Source: Hyphomicrobium sp. CS1GBMeth3 (GTDB lineage: Bacteria; Pseudomonadota; Alphaproteobacteria; Rhizobiales; Hyphomicrobiaceae). Taken from it: a stretch of 64,000 bases of DNA. The translations under genes and the position numbers were made by a program. The stretch is taken from contig NZ_FPHO01000003.1 in the NCBI RefSeq assembly GCF_900117455.1, positions 1,888,501-1,952,500 of the forward strand. Direction: 5' to 3'. The notes under the pieces were generated by a model, which saw nothing but the letters and a program-made list of their open reading frames with translations, had not been told where the DNA came from and did no database searches. Positions 26,939 through 36,381 of this stretch are shown piece after piece (positions within the stretch are counted from its first letter, which is position 1; each line of letters opens with the position of its first letter).

Positions 26939-28615
26939 TTAGAATAGGCCCTCAATCTGGCCCGCCGCGTTAAGGCGGATGTTGTCGGCAGCCGGCACCC
27001 TCGGCAGGCCCGGCATGGTCATGATCTCGCCCGTGATGACGACCACGAACTCGGCGCCCGCCGAGAGTCGAAGCTCGCGCACCGGCACGATATGCCCGGT
27101 CGGCGCGCCGCGCTTCGTCGGATCGGTCGAGAACGAGTACTGCGTCTTCGCCATGCACACCGGCAGATGGCCGAAGCCCATATCCTCGAGCTCCTTGAAG
27201 CGCTTCTCGACGGCGGAATCGCACGAGATGTCGGCGGCGCGATAGATCTCGGTGGCGATCGTCTTGGCCTTGTCGCGCAGCGGCATCGAGTCCGCATAGA
27301 GCGGTTTGAATGCGGCCTTGCCCGAGTCCGCGACCTCGACCACGTGCTGCGCCAGCGCTTCCGTGCCCGCGCCGCCGTCGGCCCAGTGCGTGCACATGAA
27401 GGCACGCGTGCCGAGGCTTTCGGCGGCCTTCATAACTTCCTGGATCTCGGCGTCCGTATCGGTGATGAAGCGGTTGATCGCCACCACAGCCGGCACTCCG
27501 AACTTGTTCACGTTCTCGATGTGGCGCTTGAGGTTCTCGCAGCCCTTGGCGACCGCCGCGACGTTCTCGTGTTTGAGGTCGTCCTTGGCGACGCCGCCGT
27601 GCATCTTGAGCGCGCGCACGGTCGCGACAATCACGGTCGCAGACGGTGCGAGCCCGGCCTTGCGGCACTTGATGTCGAAGAACTTCTCGGCGCCGAGGTC
27701 GGCACCGAAGCCCGCTTCCGTCACTACATAGTCGGCGACTTTGAGCGCGCTCTGGGTCGCGAGCACGGAGTTGCAGCCGTGCGCGATGTTGGCGAACGGA
27801 CCCCCGTGGATGAACACCGGATTGTTCTCGAGCGTCTGCACGAGGTTCGGCATCAGCGCGTCCTTGAGCAGCACGGTCATGGCGCCGTCGCCCTTCACGT
27901 CGCGCGCACGAACGGGCTTCTTGTCGCGCGTATAGGCGACGATGATGTTGCCGAGGCGCTTCTCGAGATCGGCGAGATCCGACGAGAGGCACAGGATGGC
28001 CATCACTTCCGACGCGACGGTGATGTCGAAGCCATCCTCGCGCGGGTAGCCGTTCGAGACGCCGCCAAGCGAGTTGACGATCGAGCGCAGCGCGCGGTCG
28101 TTCATGTCGAGCACGCGGCGCCACTCGACGCGGCGGCTGTCGATGCCGAGCGCATTGCCCCAGTAGATGTGATTGTCGATCAGCGCCGAGAGCAGGTTGT
28201 GCGCGCTGGTAATGGCGTGGAAGTCGCCGGTGAAGTGCAGGTTGATGTCCTCCATCGGCACCACCTGCGCATAACCGCCGCCGGCCGCGCCGCCCTTGAC
28301 GCCGAAGCACGGCCCGAGCGACGGCTCGCGCAACGCACACATGGCGCGCTTGCCGATGCGGTTGAGGCCATCCGTGAGGCCGACGGTCGTCGTCGTCTTG
28401 CCCTCGCCGGCGGGCGTCGGGCTGATGGCCGTGACGAGGATCAGCTTGCCATCCGGACGCGTCTTCAGCGCGTTGATGAAATCGAACGAGACCTTGGCCT
28501 TGGTGGTCCCGTAAGGGACGAGTGCATCGGCCGGGATGCCAAGCTTGGCCGCCACCTCCGCGATCGGCTTCGTTTTGGCTTCGCGTGCGATCTCGATATC
28601 TGATTTCACCGTCAC
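26939..28615 (-). CDS. fhs: formate-tetrahydrofolate ligase
   Basis: A 558-residue enzyme that makes 10-formyltetrahydrofolate from formate, tetrahydrofolate and ATP. It shows the ATP-binding loop [15 protein letters not shown], the [20 protein letters not shown] segment and the C-terminal [19 protein letters not shown]. The GTG at 28615 is preferred because GGAGGG lies six bases upstream; a second GTG two codons later is too far from it. In methylotrophs this enzyme links formate to the serine cycle, so it complements the ethylmalonyl-CoA genes nearby. Confidence 0.95.
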   Translation of the reverse strand: MTVKSDIEIAREAKTKPIAEVAAKLGIPADALVPYGTTKAKVSFDFINALKTRPDGKLILVTAISPTPAGEGKTTTTVGLTDGLNRIGKRAMCALREPSLGPCFGVKGGAAGGGYAQVVPMEDINLHFTGDFHAITSAHNLLSALIDNHIYWGNALGIDSRRVEWRRVLDMNDRALRSIVNSLGGVSNGYPREDGFDITVASEVMAILCLSSDLADLEKRLGNIIVAYTRDKKPVRARDVKGDGAMTVLLKDALMPNLVQTLENNPVFIHGGPFANIAHGCNSVLATQSALKVADYVVTEAGFGADLGAEKFFDIKCRKAGLAPSATVIVATVRALKMHGGVAKDDLKHENVAAVAKGCENLKRHIENVNKFGVPAVVAINRFITDTDAEIQEVMKAAESLGTRAFMCTHWADGGAGTEALAQHVVEVADSGKAAFKPLYADSMPLRDKAKTIATEIYRAADISCDSAVEKRFKELEDMGFGHLPVCMAKTQYSFSTDPTKRGAPTGHIVPVRELRLSAGAEFVVVITGEIMTMPGLPRVPAADNIRLNAAGQIEGLF

Positions 28616-28917
28616 GGGCTTCCCTCCGAATGGACGTTTCTTTGACCCGGCCCCATTGCAAGGCGGGCCAAGCTGCGGGCGATATTGGCCGTTTGTGTGT
28701 GGTTCGCCAAGCGGGTCGCGAGAAGGGGACACGATGACGCGAGGCGAAGGTGGCTTCGCAGGTGCGTAATTGAATGAAGGTGAATCTATTGGCGATTGCC
28801 GCGGCAACCTGCACATCTGCGGGGTTTGCAGGGTGCGGGGTTCCGCTCTAAATGGACGCCAATCGCGAGGCCGGACATCGGGCTTCAATTTGCGAACACG
28901 TGAACACCAGAGAACCT
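28616..28917. other. Divergent intergenic region (fhs / prmB)
   Basis: About 300 bases between two divergent genes. An open frame reaches into it from prmB but has no start signal or resemblance. It presumably holds the promoters of fhs and prmB; I saw no clear operator or terminator. Confidence 0.4.
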
Positions 28918-29853
28918 ATGAGCCAGTCCCAGAGTCCCCCCGCGAGCGCCGACCTGGAGGATCTAGTAACGCTCCGCGACTGGCTGCGTTACGCGACGAG
29001 CCGCTTCACGGAAGCGCGCCTCGTTTTCGGGCACGGCACCGAGACGCCGCTCGACGAAGCGGCGTTTCTGATCCTGACCGCGCTCAATTTGCCGATCGAC
29101 CAGCTCGAGCCCTGGCTTGAGGCCCGCCTGACGCGCGCCGAGCGCGCGCGCATCGCTTCCCTGATCGACGCACGCATCACGACGCGCAAGCCCGCGCCCT
29201 ATCTGGTTAACGCCGCCTGGATCAAGGGCCACCGCTTCTACACGGATGAGCGGGTGATCGTCCCACGCTCCTACATCGGCGAGCTCCTGAGCGAGGACAG
29301 CCTGTCGGCTGTCGTCGCGGACCCGGAGGGCGTCACGCGCGTGCTCGACCTCTGCACCGGATCTGGCTGCCTCGCAATTCTGGCCGCGCTGGCCTTTCCG
29401 AACGCCACCGTCGATGCGGTCGACATTTCGCCCGATGCCTTGGAGGTCGCGAAGCGCAACGTCGCCGACTATGGGCTCGGCGACCGCGTCGCACTGCACA
29501 AGTCGGATCTCTTTTCTGCCCTCGGTGACAGGGCCTACGACCTCGTCATCTCGAATCCCCCCTACGTAACGGCCGCAGCGGTCGCGGCCTTCCCGCCCGA
29601 GCATCGCGCCGAGCCTGAGCTTGCGCACTTGGGTGGTGAGGACGGGCTCGACCTCGTGCGCCGCATTCTGTCGGGTGCCTCAGCGCATCTCGAGCCCTGG
29701 GGCACGATCGTCGTCGAGGTCGGTCAGGCGCGCGAGGCGCTTGAAACCGAATACCCCGATCTGCCGTTTCTTTGGCTGGACACGGAGCAAAGCGAAGGCG
29801 AGCTGTTCGCGCTTACGGCTGACGCAGTCCGATCCCTAAGGAAACGGCGTTGA
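28918..29853 (+). CDS. prmB: 50S ribosomal protein L3 N(5)-glutamine methyltransferase
   Basis: A 311-residue SAM-dependent methyltransferase. The SAM-binding motif VLDLCTGSGCLAI lies at about residues 141-153, and the substrate motif NPPY in VISNPPYVTAAAV marks glutamine N5 methylation. Upstream, IVPRSYIGELL is typical for PrmB rather than PrmC. It methylates a glutamine of ribosomal protein L3. The ATG at 28918 is chosen because homologous sequence starts soon after; 22 more codons are open upstream. A small gene and a TRAP binding protein follow closely. Confidence 0.9.
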   Translation: MSQSQSPPASADLEDLVTLRDWLRYATSRFTEARLVFGHGTETPLDEAAFLILTALNLPIDQLEPWLEARLTRAERARIASLIDARITTRKPAPYLVNAAWIKGHRFYTDERVIVPRSYIGELLSEDSLSAVVADPEGVTRVLDLCTGSGCLAILAALAFPNATVDAVDISPDALEVAKRNVADYGLGDRVALHKSDLFSALGDRAYDLVISNPPYVTAAAVAAFPPEHRAEPELAHLGGEDGLDLVRRILSGASAHLEPWGTIVVEVGQAREALETEYPDLPFLWLDTEQSEGELFALTADAVRSLRKRR

Positions 29854-29871
29854 CCAGAGGATTTGAGCTCC

Positions 29872-30099
29872 ATGCCCCGCGAGATACCCGAGGACGTCAT
29901 TCGCAAACAGCGCGAGCTGATGGTACGGGTTGCGCGGAGCCCCGAGTTCTCCTGCTGCTGCATACGCCTCTCAAGAGAGGATCGCCGGCGCGCCAAGCGT
30001 GTTTTTCGCGTCACGCGCCGCCTGGAGCGCGACTGGGATCGAGGGCGCAGGGTCCAGGAGAAAGCCCAGGTCGAGAGCCGAATCGTCAACCGCGAGTGA
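29872..30099 (+). CDS. small Arg-rich protein with Cys cluster, function unknown
   Basis: A 75-residue protein beginning MPREIPEDVIRKQREL. It is very rich in Arg and Glu, contains the run SCCCIRLS near residue 28, and is otherwise predicted helical. It fills the space between prmB (18 bases upstream) and dctP (11 bases downstream), and its third codon positions are strongly GC-biased as in the neighbours, which supports coding. No family was recognised, and the start signal is weak. Confidence 0.5.
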   Translation: MPREIPEDVIRKQRELMVRVARSPEFSCCCIRLSREDRRRAKRVFRVTRRLERDWDRGRRVQEKAQVESRIVNRE

Positions 30100-30110
30100 G
30101 GGAGCCCGCC

Positions 30111-31112
30111 ATGCGTCGTGCCTTGTGGATCCTAACCAGCTTCGGGCTCGCGCTCTCTTCGCCGGCGCGTGCCGAGGCGCCGCCCATCGTCATCAAGTTC
30201 AGCCACGTCGCCGCGCCGCAGGCGCATAAGAGCCGTGCGGCCGAGCACTTCAAGAAGCTCGCAGAGAGCTACACGAACGGACGAGTGCGCGTGGAACTCT
30301 ATCCAAATTCGCAGCTCTACAAGGATAAGGAGGAGCTAGAGGCGCTGCAACTCGGCGCCGTGCAGATGCTCGCCCCATCGGTCTCGAAGTTCGGCCCGCT
30401 CGGCATCCGCGCCTTTGAGGTGTTCGATCTGCCGTACATCTTCGCCGACTATCAGGCGCTCGCCAAAATCACCGAAGGCGAGATTGGCCGCGAGCTGCTC
30501 GACAAGCTCAAATCCAAGGGGCTCGTCGGGCTCGGGTACTGGAACAACGGTTTCAAGATCCTGTCCGCCAACAGCCCGCTTTACGGTCCGGACGACGTTT
30601 TGGGCCTCAAGATGCGCATCCAGGCCTCGAAGGTGCTTGAGGCGCAGATGTGGGCGATGGGTGGCCTGCCGCAGGTGATGGCATTTTCCGAGGCCTACCA
30701 TGGCCTGTCATCCGGCGTCGTCGATGGCACAGAGAACACGCCGGCCAACATGTACACGCAGAAGATGTTCGAGGTTCAGAGACACGCCACCATGACCAAC
30801 CACGGCTACCTCGGCTACGCCGTGATCTCCAACGCGCGCTTCTGGCAGGGTTTGCCGTCCGACATCCGGGAACAGCTCGAGCGCGCGATCGCGGACACGA
30901 CACCGGTCGCCAACCGCCTCGCGTTGGAGGAGAACACGCAGGCGCTTGAGGAGATGAAAGCGGACGGTCACACGACGTTCCACGAGCCAACGCCTGAAGA
31001 ACGCGCCGCCTGGATCGCGGCCCTGACGCCGGTCCACGACGAGATGGCGAGCCGCGTCGGCCGCGACCTGATCGACCGCATCTACGCGGCGACCGGCCGC
31101 CTGACCCAGTAG
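30111..31112 (+). CDS. dctP: TRAP transporter substrate-binding protein
   Basis: A 333-residue periplasmic binding protein. A signal peptide covers residues 1-21 (cleavage after ARA), followed by IVIKFSHVAAPQAHKSRAAE, the usual DctP opening, and the ligand-binding region with the conserved arginine in GLKMRIQASKVLE; GVVDGTENTPANMY is also typical. GAGGGAG precedes the start. No dctQ or dctM follows; the only TRAP permease genes in the window are at 52.8-55.4 kb. It probably binds an organic acid, but the ligand is unknown. Confidence 0.9.
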   Translation: MRRALWILTSFGLALSSPARAEAPPIVIKFSHVAAPQAHKSRAAEHFKKLAESYTNGRVRVELYPNSQLYKDKEELEALQLGAVQMLAPSVSKFGPLGIRAFEVFDLPYIFADYQALAKITEGEIGRELLDKLKSKGLVGLGYWNNGFKILSANSPLYGPDDVLGLKMRIQASKVLEAQMWAMGGLPQVMAFSEAYHGLSSGVVDGTENTPANMYTQKMFEVQRHATMTNHGYLGYAVISNARFWQGLPSDIREQLERAIADTTPVANRLALEENTQALEEMKADGHTTFHEPTPEERAAWIAALTPVHDEMASRVGRDLIDRIYAATGRLTQ

Positions 31113-31234
31113 GCGCCGGCCGTCTTCGCGACCCTGGAAATCAGCTCGCGCGCAGTTGATTTTCCTTTCCTAAGCAATGGCTTATCATGAACGGATCGCT
31201 TCCAAGTGTTCCCCGCCAACGAGGAAAAGTTCCA

Positions 31235-31675
31235 ATGCGCGCTGTCGTTGTCCTGGTCGCGGCGCTCTTCCCGCTCGCCCTCGCATCCGCACAAGCCCAG
31301 GAGGGACTGACGGGCGCCGACCCGTTCAAGCCGGGCGCTGGCCGCACCTGGTTTTCCTCGTGCGAGCTGCAGGCCGGTCGCTACGTGAGCTGCAAGAACG
31401 CCGCGCGTCCCATTCTCGAAGCCATCGCCAATCCCGGAAAGGGAACCGCGGGCGAGGCGCTGCAGGCCTTCATGCGCGACCTGTTTGTCTCGAAGGGCTG
31501 CACATTCGAGGTCCCCGAGGACAGCTTCCGCGTCAACGGCATCTTCTTGTCGTTCGACTCTCACGCGGCCGAGAAGATCCGCTGTTACGGACATCCGTCC
31601 AAGCTCACCTTCGGCCCCGGCGTGATGGCCCTCACGGGATCGGTCTACTTCTTCATGGGCGGCCCGCCGGAATAG
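31235..31675 (+). CDS. exported protein with four cysteines, function unknown
   Basis: A 146-residue protein with a signal peptide (residues 1-22, cleavage after AQA). The mature part has four cysteines (SSCEL, VSCKN, KGCTF, IRCYG), enough for two disulfides, which suits the periplasm, and no other recognisable motif. GAGGAAAAG lies seven bases upstream of the ATG. It stands between the TRAP binding protein and the SDR gene on the same strand, but with separate spacing. I do not recognise the family. Confidence 0.6.
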   Translation: MRAVVVLVAALFPLALASAQAQEGLTGADPFKPGAGRTWFSSCELQAGRYVSCKNAARPILEAIANPGKGTAGEALQAFMRDLFVSKGCTFEVPEDSFRVNGIFLSFDSHAAEKIRCYGHPSKLTFGPGVMALTGSVYFFMGGPPE

Positions 31676-31721
31676 CGCGCGAAAGCTTCCCTTCGCGCGG
31701 CAGCGCCGCTAATGCTGCCTC

Positions 31722-32549
31722 ATGACACAGAAATCCATCCTCATGACCGGTTGCTCGTCGGGCATCGGCTTTGCTGCGGCGCGCGTGATGAAGGCGCGCG
31801 GCTGGCGCGTGCTCGCCACCGCACGCACGGAGCAGGATCGGGAGCGGCTTTCGCGTGAAGTCGGTGTCGAGACCCTGCACCTCGAGCTTGCCGATCCGGA
31901 CTCGATCGCGCGTTGCGCGCTCGACGCTTTGCAGCTTGTCGACGCCAATCTCGACGCGCTCTTCAACAACGCAGCCTACGGCCAGATCGGCGCCGTCGAG
32001 GACATCACGCCGGATCTCTTGCGCCGGCAACTCGAGGTCAATGTGGTCGGCACCCACGACCTCACGCGCCGCCTGATCCCGGCCATGCGCGCAGCCGGCC
32101 GCGGCCGCATCGTGCAATGCTCGTCCGTGCTGGGCTTCGTGTCGGTACCCTATCGCGGGGCCTATTGCGCCTCGAAGTTCGCACTCGAGGCCCTGAGCGA
32201 CGCCATGCGCCACGAGCTGGCCGGCACCGGGATCCACGTGTCCGTCATCGAGCCCGGCCCGATCCGCACGCGCTTCGTCGAGCACGCGCTCGCCAATTTC
32301 CGCACCTCGATCGATATCGAGGGCTCACCGCACCGCGAGACGTATCGCGCTCGCCTTGCCGCAATGGAAAACGGGGGCAAATCCACCTTTAAGCTCGAGC
32401 CGGAAGCGGTGGCGCAGAAGCTGGTCCACGCGGTCGAGAGCCCGCGCCCCAGGCGCCACTACATGGTGACGGTGCCGACCTACCTCGCCGCGGCTGGCCG
32501 GCGCCTGCTGCCGGGGCCGCTTGCCGACTGGCTGGTCCAGCGGATCTAA
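31722..32549 (+). CDS. short-chain dehydrogenase/reductase
   Basis: A 275-residue SDR-family oxidoreductase of classical type. The NAD(P)-binding TGCSSGIG lies at residues 9-16, NNAAYG at about 83-88, the catalytic serine in IVQCSSVLG and the YxxxK motif in AYCASKFALEAL. The Arg in ATARTEQD after the second strand suggests NADP preference. SDRs act on many alcohols and carbonyls, and nothing nearby indicates the substrate. The C-terminal 80 residues are family-typical for membrane-associated SDRs. Confidence 0.85.
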   Translation: MTQKSILMTGCSSGIGFAAARVMKARGWRVLATARTEQDRERLSREVGVETLHLELADPDSIARCALDALQLVDANLDALFNNAAYGQIGAVEDITPDLLRRQLEVNVVGTHDLTRRLIPAMRAAGRGRIVQCSSVLGFVSVPYRGAYCASKFALEALSDAMRHELAGTGIHVSVIEPGPIRTRFVEHALANFRTSIDIEGSPHRETYRARLAAMENGGKSTFKLEPEAVAQKLVHAVESPRPRRHYMVTVPTYLAAAGRRLLPGPLADWLVQRI

Positions 32550-32648
32550 GCGCCGGACTCGGTTCACCAATCTTCAACCTGCGGCGCATATAATTCGTTA
32601 GCTGATAGTACACAGGGACGCGGGCGCTCGCTCACGCTGCGTCCCGTC

Positions 32649-33041
32649 ATGTTGACGTGGATTTTGTCGCCAATGTCGTTTCTCGACACCATAAGGCGCG
32701 TTCTGTTCGGCAAGGAAACGCGCGCGAGCCGCGCCCGAGGCACGGCCGGGCCGGACAATCGCAGGGTGCGGCGTATCCCGCAGCGCATGCGCAGCGGCTA
32801 CGTCTACACCGATAAGCTGATCACGCCGCGCGCCTGCATGTTCCGCGACTTGTCGGTAGGCGGCGCACGCGTCGAGGTTCTCGGTGAGCCGATCAAGCCG
32901 AGCCTGCTGATCGACGGCTTGAGGCTCTACTTCGAGTCCGAGAAGCACGAGGTGCCCTGCTCGGTGGCCTGGATGAAAGGCCGCATGATGGGGCTCAAAT
33001 TCGAAGGCCGCCCGCGTCCGCCGTCACGCAGGTATCGCTAG
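32649..33041 (+). CDS. PilZ-like protein
   Basis: A 130-residue protein with the elements of a PilZ domain: basic residues RRVRRIPQR at about 39-47 and RDLSVGGARVEV at about 66-77, matching the RxxxR and DxSxxG motifs that bind cyclic di-GMP. The rest is predicted beta. The ATG at 32673 (MSFLDTIRRV) is an alternative start. It stands alone between the SDR gene and the EF-hand gene. PilZ proteins mediate c-di-GMP effects on motility, surface or cell-envelope functions. Confidence 0.7.
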   Translation: MLTWILSPMSFLDTIRRVLFGKETRASRARGTAGPDNRRVRRIPQRMRSGYVYTDKLITPRACMFRDLSVGGARVEVLGEPIKPSLLIDGLRLYFESEKHEVPCSVAWMKGRMMGLKFEGRPRPPSRRYR

Positions 33042-33063
33042 GCTCGGCACCCGCGCCGCGCAC

Positions 33064-33339
33064 CTACTGCTGCTTGCGGAACGCGTGCACTAGGCCGGCC
33101 GCGCAGCCAGCCTTGAATTCGGCATTCGAGATCTTCTTGTCCCGGTTGGTATCGACGGCCTCGAAGTCGTCGATATAGGGCTTGGCGCCATCGGCCGAGA
33201 GATCGCTGCGTCCCGCAGCGGTATTCCAGATGGCGCGGCAGTCGTCCGCGCTGAGCGCTGGGTTGGCAGCCTCGGCCAACGCGGCTCCAGCGGAAAGAGA
33301 CAGCGCGGCAACGAGATAAAGCGTGCGGCTGAGCTTCAT
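33064..33339 (-). CDS. small exported EF-hand protein
   Basis: A 91-residue protein with a signal peptide to about residue 22 and one canonical EF-hand calcium loop, DTNRDKKISNAEF, near residues 63-75. The mature part has two cysteines. One visible EF-hand suggests calcium binding, perhaps with a partner hand that has drifted (DLSADGAKPYIDDF before it). It is on the minus strand upstream of the PilZ-like gene's end, alone. Confidence 0.75.
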   Translation of the reverse strand: MKLSRTLYLVAALSLSAGAALAEAANPALSADDCRAIWNTAAGRSDLSADGAKPYIDDFEAVDTNRDKKISNAEFKAGCAAGLVHAFRKQQ

Positions 33340-33435
33340 CGTAACCTCCCGAGTTTTTGGGAGATGTTATCACGAAACGTCGCCGGATCGCGAGCTGCGC
33401 GCCCACGAGCGGCCCGCCGGAAGAGTGGGGCTGCT

Positions 33436-34533
33436 CTAGTTCGCGAAGCGGAAGTGCATGATGTCGCCGTCGCGGACGACGTACTCTTTGCCTTCGAGCC
33501 GCATCTTGCCGGCGTCCTTCGCGCCCACCTCGCCGCCGGTCGCCACGTAGTCCTCGTACGCGATGGTCTCGGCGCGAATGAACCCCTTCTCGAAATCCGT
33601 GTGGATGACGCCCGCCGCTTGCGGCGCCTTGGTGCCGCGCGAAATGGTCCAGGCGCGTGCCTCCTTGGGGCCGATCGTGAAATAGGTAACGAGGTCGAGA
33701 AGCTGGTATCCGGCGCGGATCAGCCGGTTGAGGCCCGGCTCCGAGAGGCCCATCTCGGCGAGAAACTCGGCGCGATCCTCGGCCGGCAGACCGGCAAACT
33801 CGGATTCGATCTTGGCCGAGATGACCACCGTGACCGCGCCTTCCGCCTTTGCCTGTTCCTCGACTTTCGCGGAGTAGGCGTTCCCTGTCGCGGCAGACGC
33901 TTCCTCCACGTTGCAGACGTAGACGACGGGCTTTGACGTCAGAAGCTGCAGCGCCGCGAACGCGGGGCGTTCTTCGGGCGTGATGTCAGCCATGCGCGCC
34001 GGTTTTCCCTCGCGCAGCGGCGCCAGAGCCTTCTCCATGAGCGCGAGCTGCGCCTTCGCATCCTTGTCGCCGCTCTTGGCTTTCTTCTCGACCGTCGCGA
34101 CGCGCTTCTCAAGGCTCTCCATGTCGGCGAGCATCAGCTCGGTCTCGACCACCTCGGCATCGGCCAGAGGATCGATGCGGTTCTCGACGTGCGTGATGTC
34201 GTTGTCCTCGAAGCAGCGCAGCACGTAAGCCACCGCATCCACCTCGCGGATGTGCGACAAGAACTTGTTGCCGAGCCCTTCGCCCTTCGACGCGCCGCGC
34301 ACCAGGCCCGCGATGTCGACGAAGGTCAGCCGCGTCGGAATGATCTGCCCGGACTTGGCGATCGACGCGAGCTTGTCGAGCCTCTCGTCCGGCACGCCGA
34401 CCTCGCCGACGTTCGGCTCAATGGTGCAGAACGGATAGTTGGCGGCTTCCGCAGCCGCGGTCTGCGTTAGCGCGTTGAAGAGGGTGGACTTGCCGACGTT
34501 CGGCAGGCCCACGATCCCGAGTTTGAAGCCCAT
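33436..34533 (-). CDS. ychF: redox-regulated ATPase YchF (Obg family)
   Basis: A 365-residue Obg-family P-loop protein. Motifs: LPNVGKSTLFNALT at the N-terminus, FVDIAGLVRGASKGEGLGN, and the C-terminal TGS domain ending in VRDGDIMHFRFAN. YchF prefers ATP over GTP and acts with the ribosome under stress. The ATG at 34533 fits the family's start; the frame extends 20 codons upstream. It follows pth and rplY in the order seen in related genomes, with one extra gene between. Confidence 0.95.
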   Translation of the reverse strand: MGFKLGIVGLPNVGKSTLFNALTQTAAAEAANYPFCTIEPNVGEVGVPDERLDKLASIAKSGQIIPTRLTFVDIAGLVRGASKGEGLGNKFLSHIREVDAVAYVLRCFEDNDITHVENRIDPLADAEVVETELMLADMESLEKRVATVEKKAKSGDKDAKAQLALMEKALAPLREGKPARMADITPEERPAFAALQLLTSKPVVYVCNVEEASAATGNAYSAKVEEQAKAEGAVTVVISAKIESEFAGLPAEDRAEFLAEMGLSEPGLNRLIRAGYQLLDLVTYFTIGPKEARAWTISRGTKAPQAAGVIHTDFEKGFIRAETIAYEDYVATGGEVGAKDAGKMRLEGKEYVVRDGDIMHFRFAN

Positions 34534-34629
34534 GGAGAGAATTGCCTTCGATTTGTCTGGGGTCGCCCTACACCGAGAGGGCGCCCCGATCAACGTGTAA
34601 AGGGACGCGGATCGGCAGACGCCCGCATC

Positions 34630-35454
34630 TCAGTGCACTTTGCTGAGTTCGAAGGCGGAATAGCTCGCGGGACTGGGCAGCTGCTCCTTGCCGCTCATGG
34701 CGTCGGCCAGCGCTTCGGCGAGGACCGCGTCGTCTTCGAGCTCCTTGACGGCGATGACCATGAAGGGTCGCTGCCAGTCGGTGGTGCCGGATGCGCTCGC
34801 CGCTCGGGCCTCGCGGTATTGCCCAAGGTTCAATGTCGAGATCGGGATCTCGGCGTCGATGGCGGTGTCGACGATATCGGCTGTCCGTGCCGCGCGCCGC
34901 CCCGCGCGTGCTTTCTCGGTCGCCGGATCGCCCTCCTGCGACGCGGTGCCGACAGCGACAATCTCTTGCGCGTTGGCAAGCCCATCCCGCACCTCCTGAT
35001 CGAGCACGTCGCGCGCAAGCTCGTCACCGCTGATCACGCGGCCGTCCTTCTCGAGCTGGTCGGCACTGCCGCGCACCCACAGGAACTGCTTGCGCGCCAC
35101 CACCACGTCGAAGGTCCCGCGCCGGCCCGCTTTGTCGTGTCCCTCGATGGCGTAGATGAGCGTGCCGCGCGTCTGCCGCATGGGCTCGGCGAGCGGCGCG
35201 ATCTCGGTCTGAACGTAGGGCTCCGCGTAGGGATCAATGACCGCATTGTGCACCAGCACGGCGGACGTCGTGATCACCGCCGTCGAACCGAGCACCACGG
35301 CTGCGCCGGCCTTGGTCTGAAAGAAGGAGGCGATCCAGTTATACCAGTCGTTCCAGCTCGCGATGCGGTCGTACCATTTGTAGGTGCCCCACGCTTGGCG
35401 AAGTCTCTTAGACTTCTGAGACTCGTCCTGGGACTCCGCTGCATCAAGAGACAT
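34630..35454 (-). CDS. membrane-anchored protein with OmpA-like motif, function unknown
   Basis: A 274-residue protein with a tryptophan-rich N-terminus (about residues 22-43), one transmembrane helix (49-69) and a periplasmic or cytoplasmic domain. Residues 165-200 (IVAVGTASQEGDPATEKARA and what follows) resemble the OmpA C-terminal pattern GxTDxxGxxxxNxxLSxxRA, which binds peptidoglycan, but this is by eye. It lies between pth and ychF, normally neighbours in related genomes, so it looks like an insertion into that cluster. Function not known. Confidence 0.65.
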   Translation of the reverse strand: MSLDAAESQDESQKSKRLRQAWGTYKWYDRIASWNDWYNWIASFFQTKAGAAVVLGSTAVITTSAVLVHNAVIDPYAEPYVQTEIAPLAEPMRQTRGTLIYAIEGHDKAGRRGTFDVVVARKQFLWVRGSADQLEKDGRVISGDELARDVLDQEVRDGLANAQEIVAVGTASQEGDPATEKARAGRRAARTADIVDTAIDAEIPISTLNLGQYREARAASASGTTDWQRPFMVIAVKELEDDAVLAEALADAMSGKEQLPSPASYSAFELSKVH

Positions 35455-35562
35455 GCGCCGCTCCCCCTGGCTGCTGCTTCGACAGGCCCCACCGGCTCCA
35501 CATCGGATATAGCCTGAGTTTACAGCAGAGACGAGACAGCCGCCGCGCAGCCCGCGCAGTTA

Positions 35563-36309
35563 TCAAGCGTCCGGTTTGCGGCCGGCGAGCCATTTCTTGA
35601 GATTTTCGGCGAGCGCGTTGGCGCTCTTGCCGGCCCGCTCGCCCGCGGGATGCGCGCGCGGCTTCTTGGGCGCGGCCGGCGCGTCCTTTGCCGTGTCGCT
35701 TCCAGCATCTCCTCGCGCTTTGCTCTTGCGCGGGTCAGCCTCTTCGCCAAGCGCCTTGGCGACATCGGTCAGAAAGCGGGATTGATCGTCGCGCACGAGC
35801 CGCGGCGCGGCAGCCGCGATCGCCGCGAGAAGAGGCGCCAGCCACTCCTGGTCGGCCTTGGCGAAATCGGACAGCACCCAGCGGGCCACGAACTCCTTGG
35901 TGCCGGGATGCCCGACGCCGATGCGCACGCGCACGTAATCGTTGTCGAGATGGGCTGATATCGAGCGCAGGCCATTGTGCCCGGCGTTGCCGCCGCCCGT
36001 CTTGACCTTGAGCTTCCCCGGCGCGAGATCGATCTCGTCGTAGAACACGACGATGTCCGCTTCCGGGATTTTGAGGAAGCGCGCGGCTTCGCCCACCGAG
36101 CGGCCGCTTTCGTTCATGTAGGTCGTGGGCTTGAGAAGCAGCACCTTCCGGCCGCCGATCTCGCCGTCTGCGGCGAGACCCTGGAATTTGCGCTTCCAGG
36201 GGCCGAAGCCGTGCGCGCTCGCAATCTCGTCGACGGCCATGAAGCCGACGTTGTGACGGTTGCCGGCGTATTCGCTGCCGGGATTGCCGAGGCCGACGAA
36301 TAGCTTCAT
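35563..36309 (-). CDS. pth: peptidyl-tRNA hydrolase with C-terminal extension
   Basis: A 248-residue Pth. The catalytic part (residues 1-195) begins [20 protein letters not shown] with catalytic His19, and has [15 protein letters not shown] and GHNGLRSI, all typical. The usual length is about 190-200 residues; the extra 50 at the C-terminus are Lys-, Ala- and Pro-rich and disordered. It releases tRNA from stalled peptidyl-tRNA. It is directly downstream of rplY, separated by a weak terminator hairpin. Confidence 0.94.
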   Translation of the reverse strand: MKLFVGLGNPGSEYAGNRHNVGFMAVDEIASAHGFGPWKRKFQGLAADGEIGGRKVLLLKPTTYMNESGRSVGEAARFLKIPEADIVVFYDEIDLAPGKLKVKTGGGNAGHNGLRSISAHLDNDYVRVRIGVGHPGTKEFVARWVLSDFAKADQEWLAPLLAAIAAAAPRLVRDDQSRFLTDVAKALGEEADPRKSKARGDAGSDTAKDAPAAPKKPRAHPAGERAGKSANALAENLKKWLAGRKPDA

Positions 36310-36333
36310 GGCAAAGCCTTGGATGATAAGGAA

Positions 36334-36365
36334 AGGCCGGCGAACGCCTCTGGCGCCGCCGGCCT
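36334..36365 (-). terminator. Possible terminator between rplY and pth
   Basis: AGGCCGGC and GCCGGCCT face each other across 16 bases; on the minus strand TTTCCTT follows. It could lower expression of pth relative to rplY. Confidence 0.4.
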
Positions 36366-36381
36366 GTTCTCGTTCGGCGTC

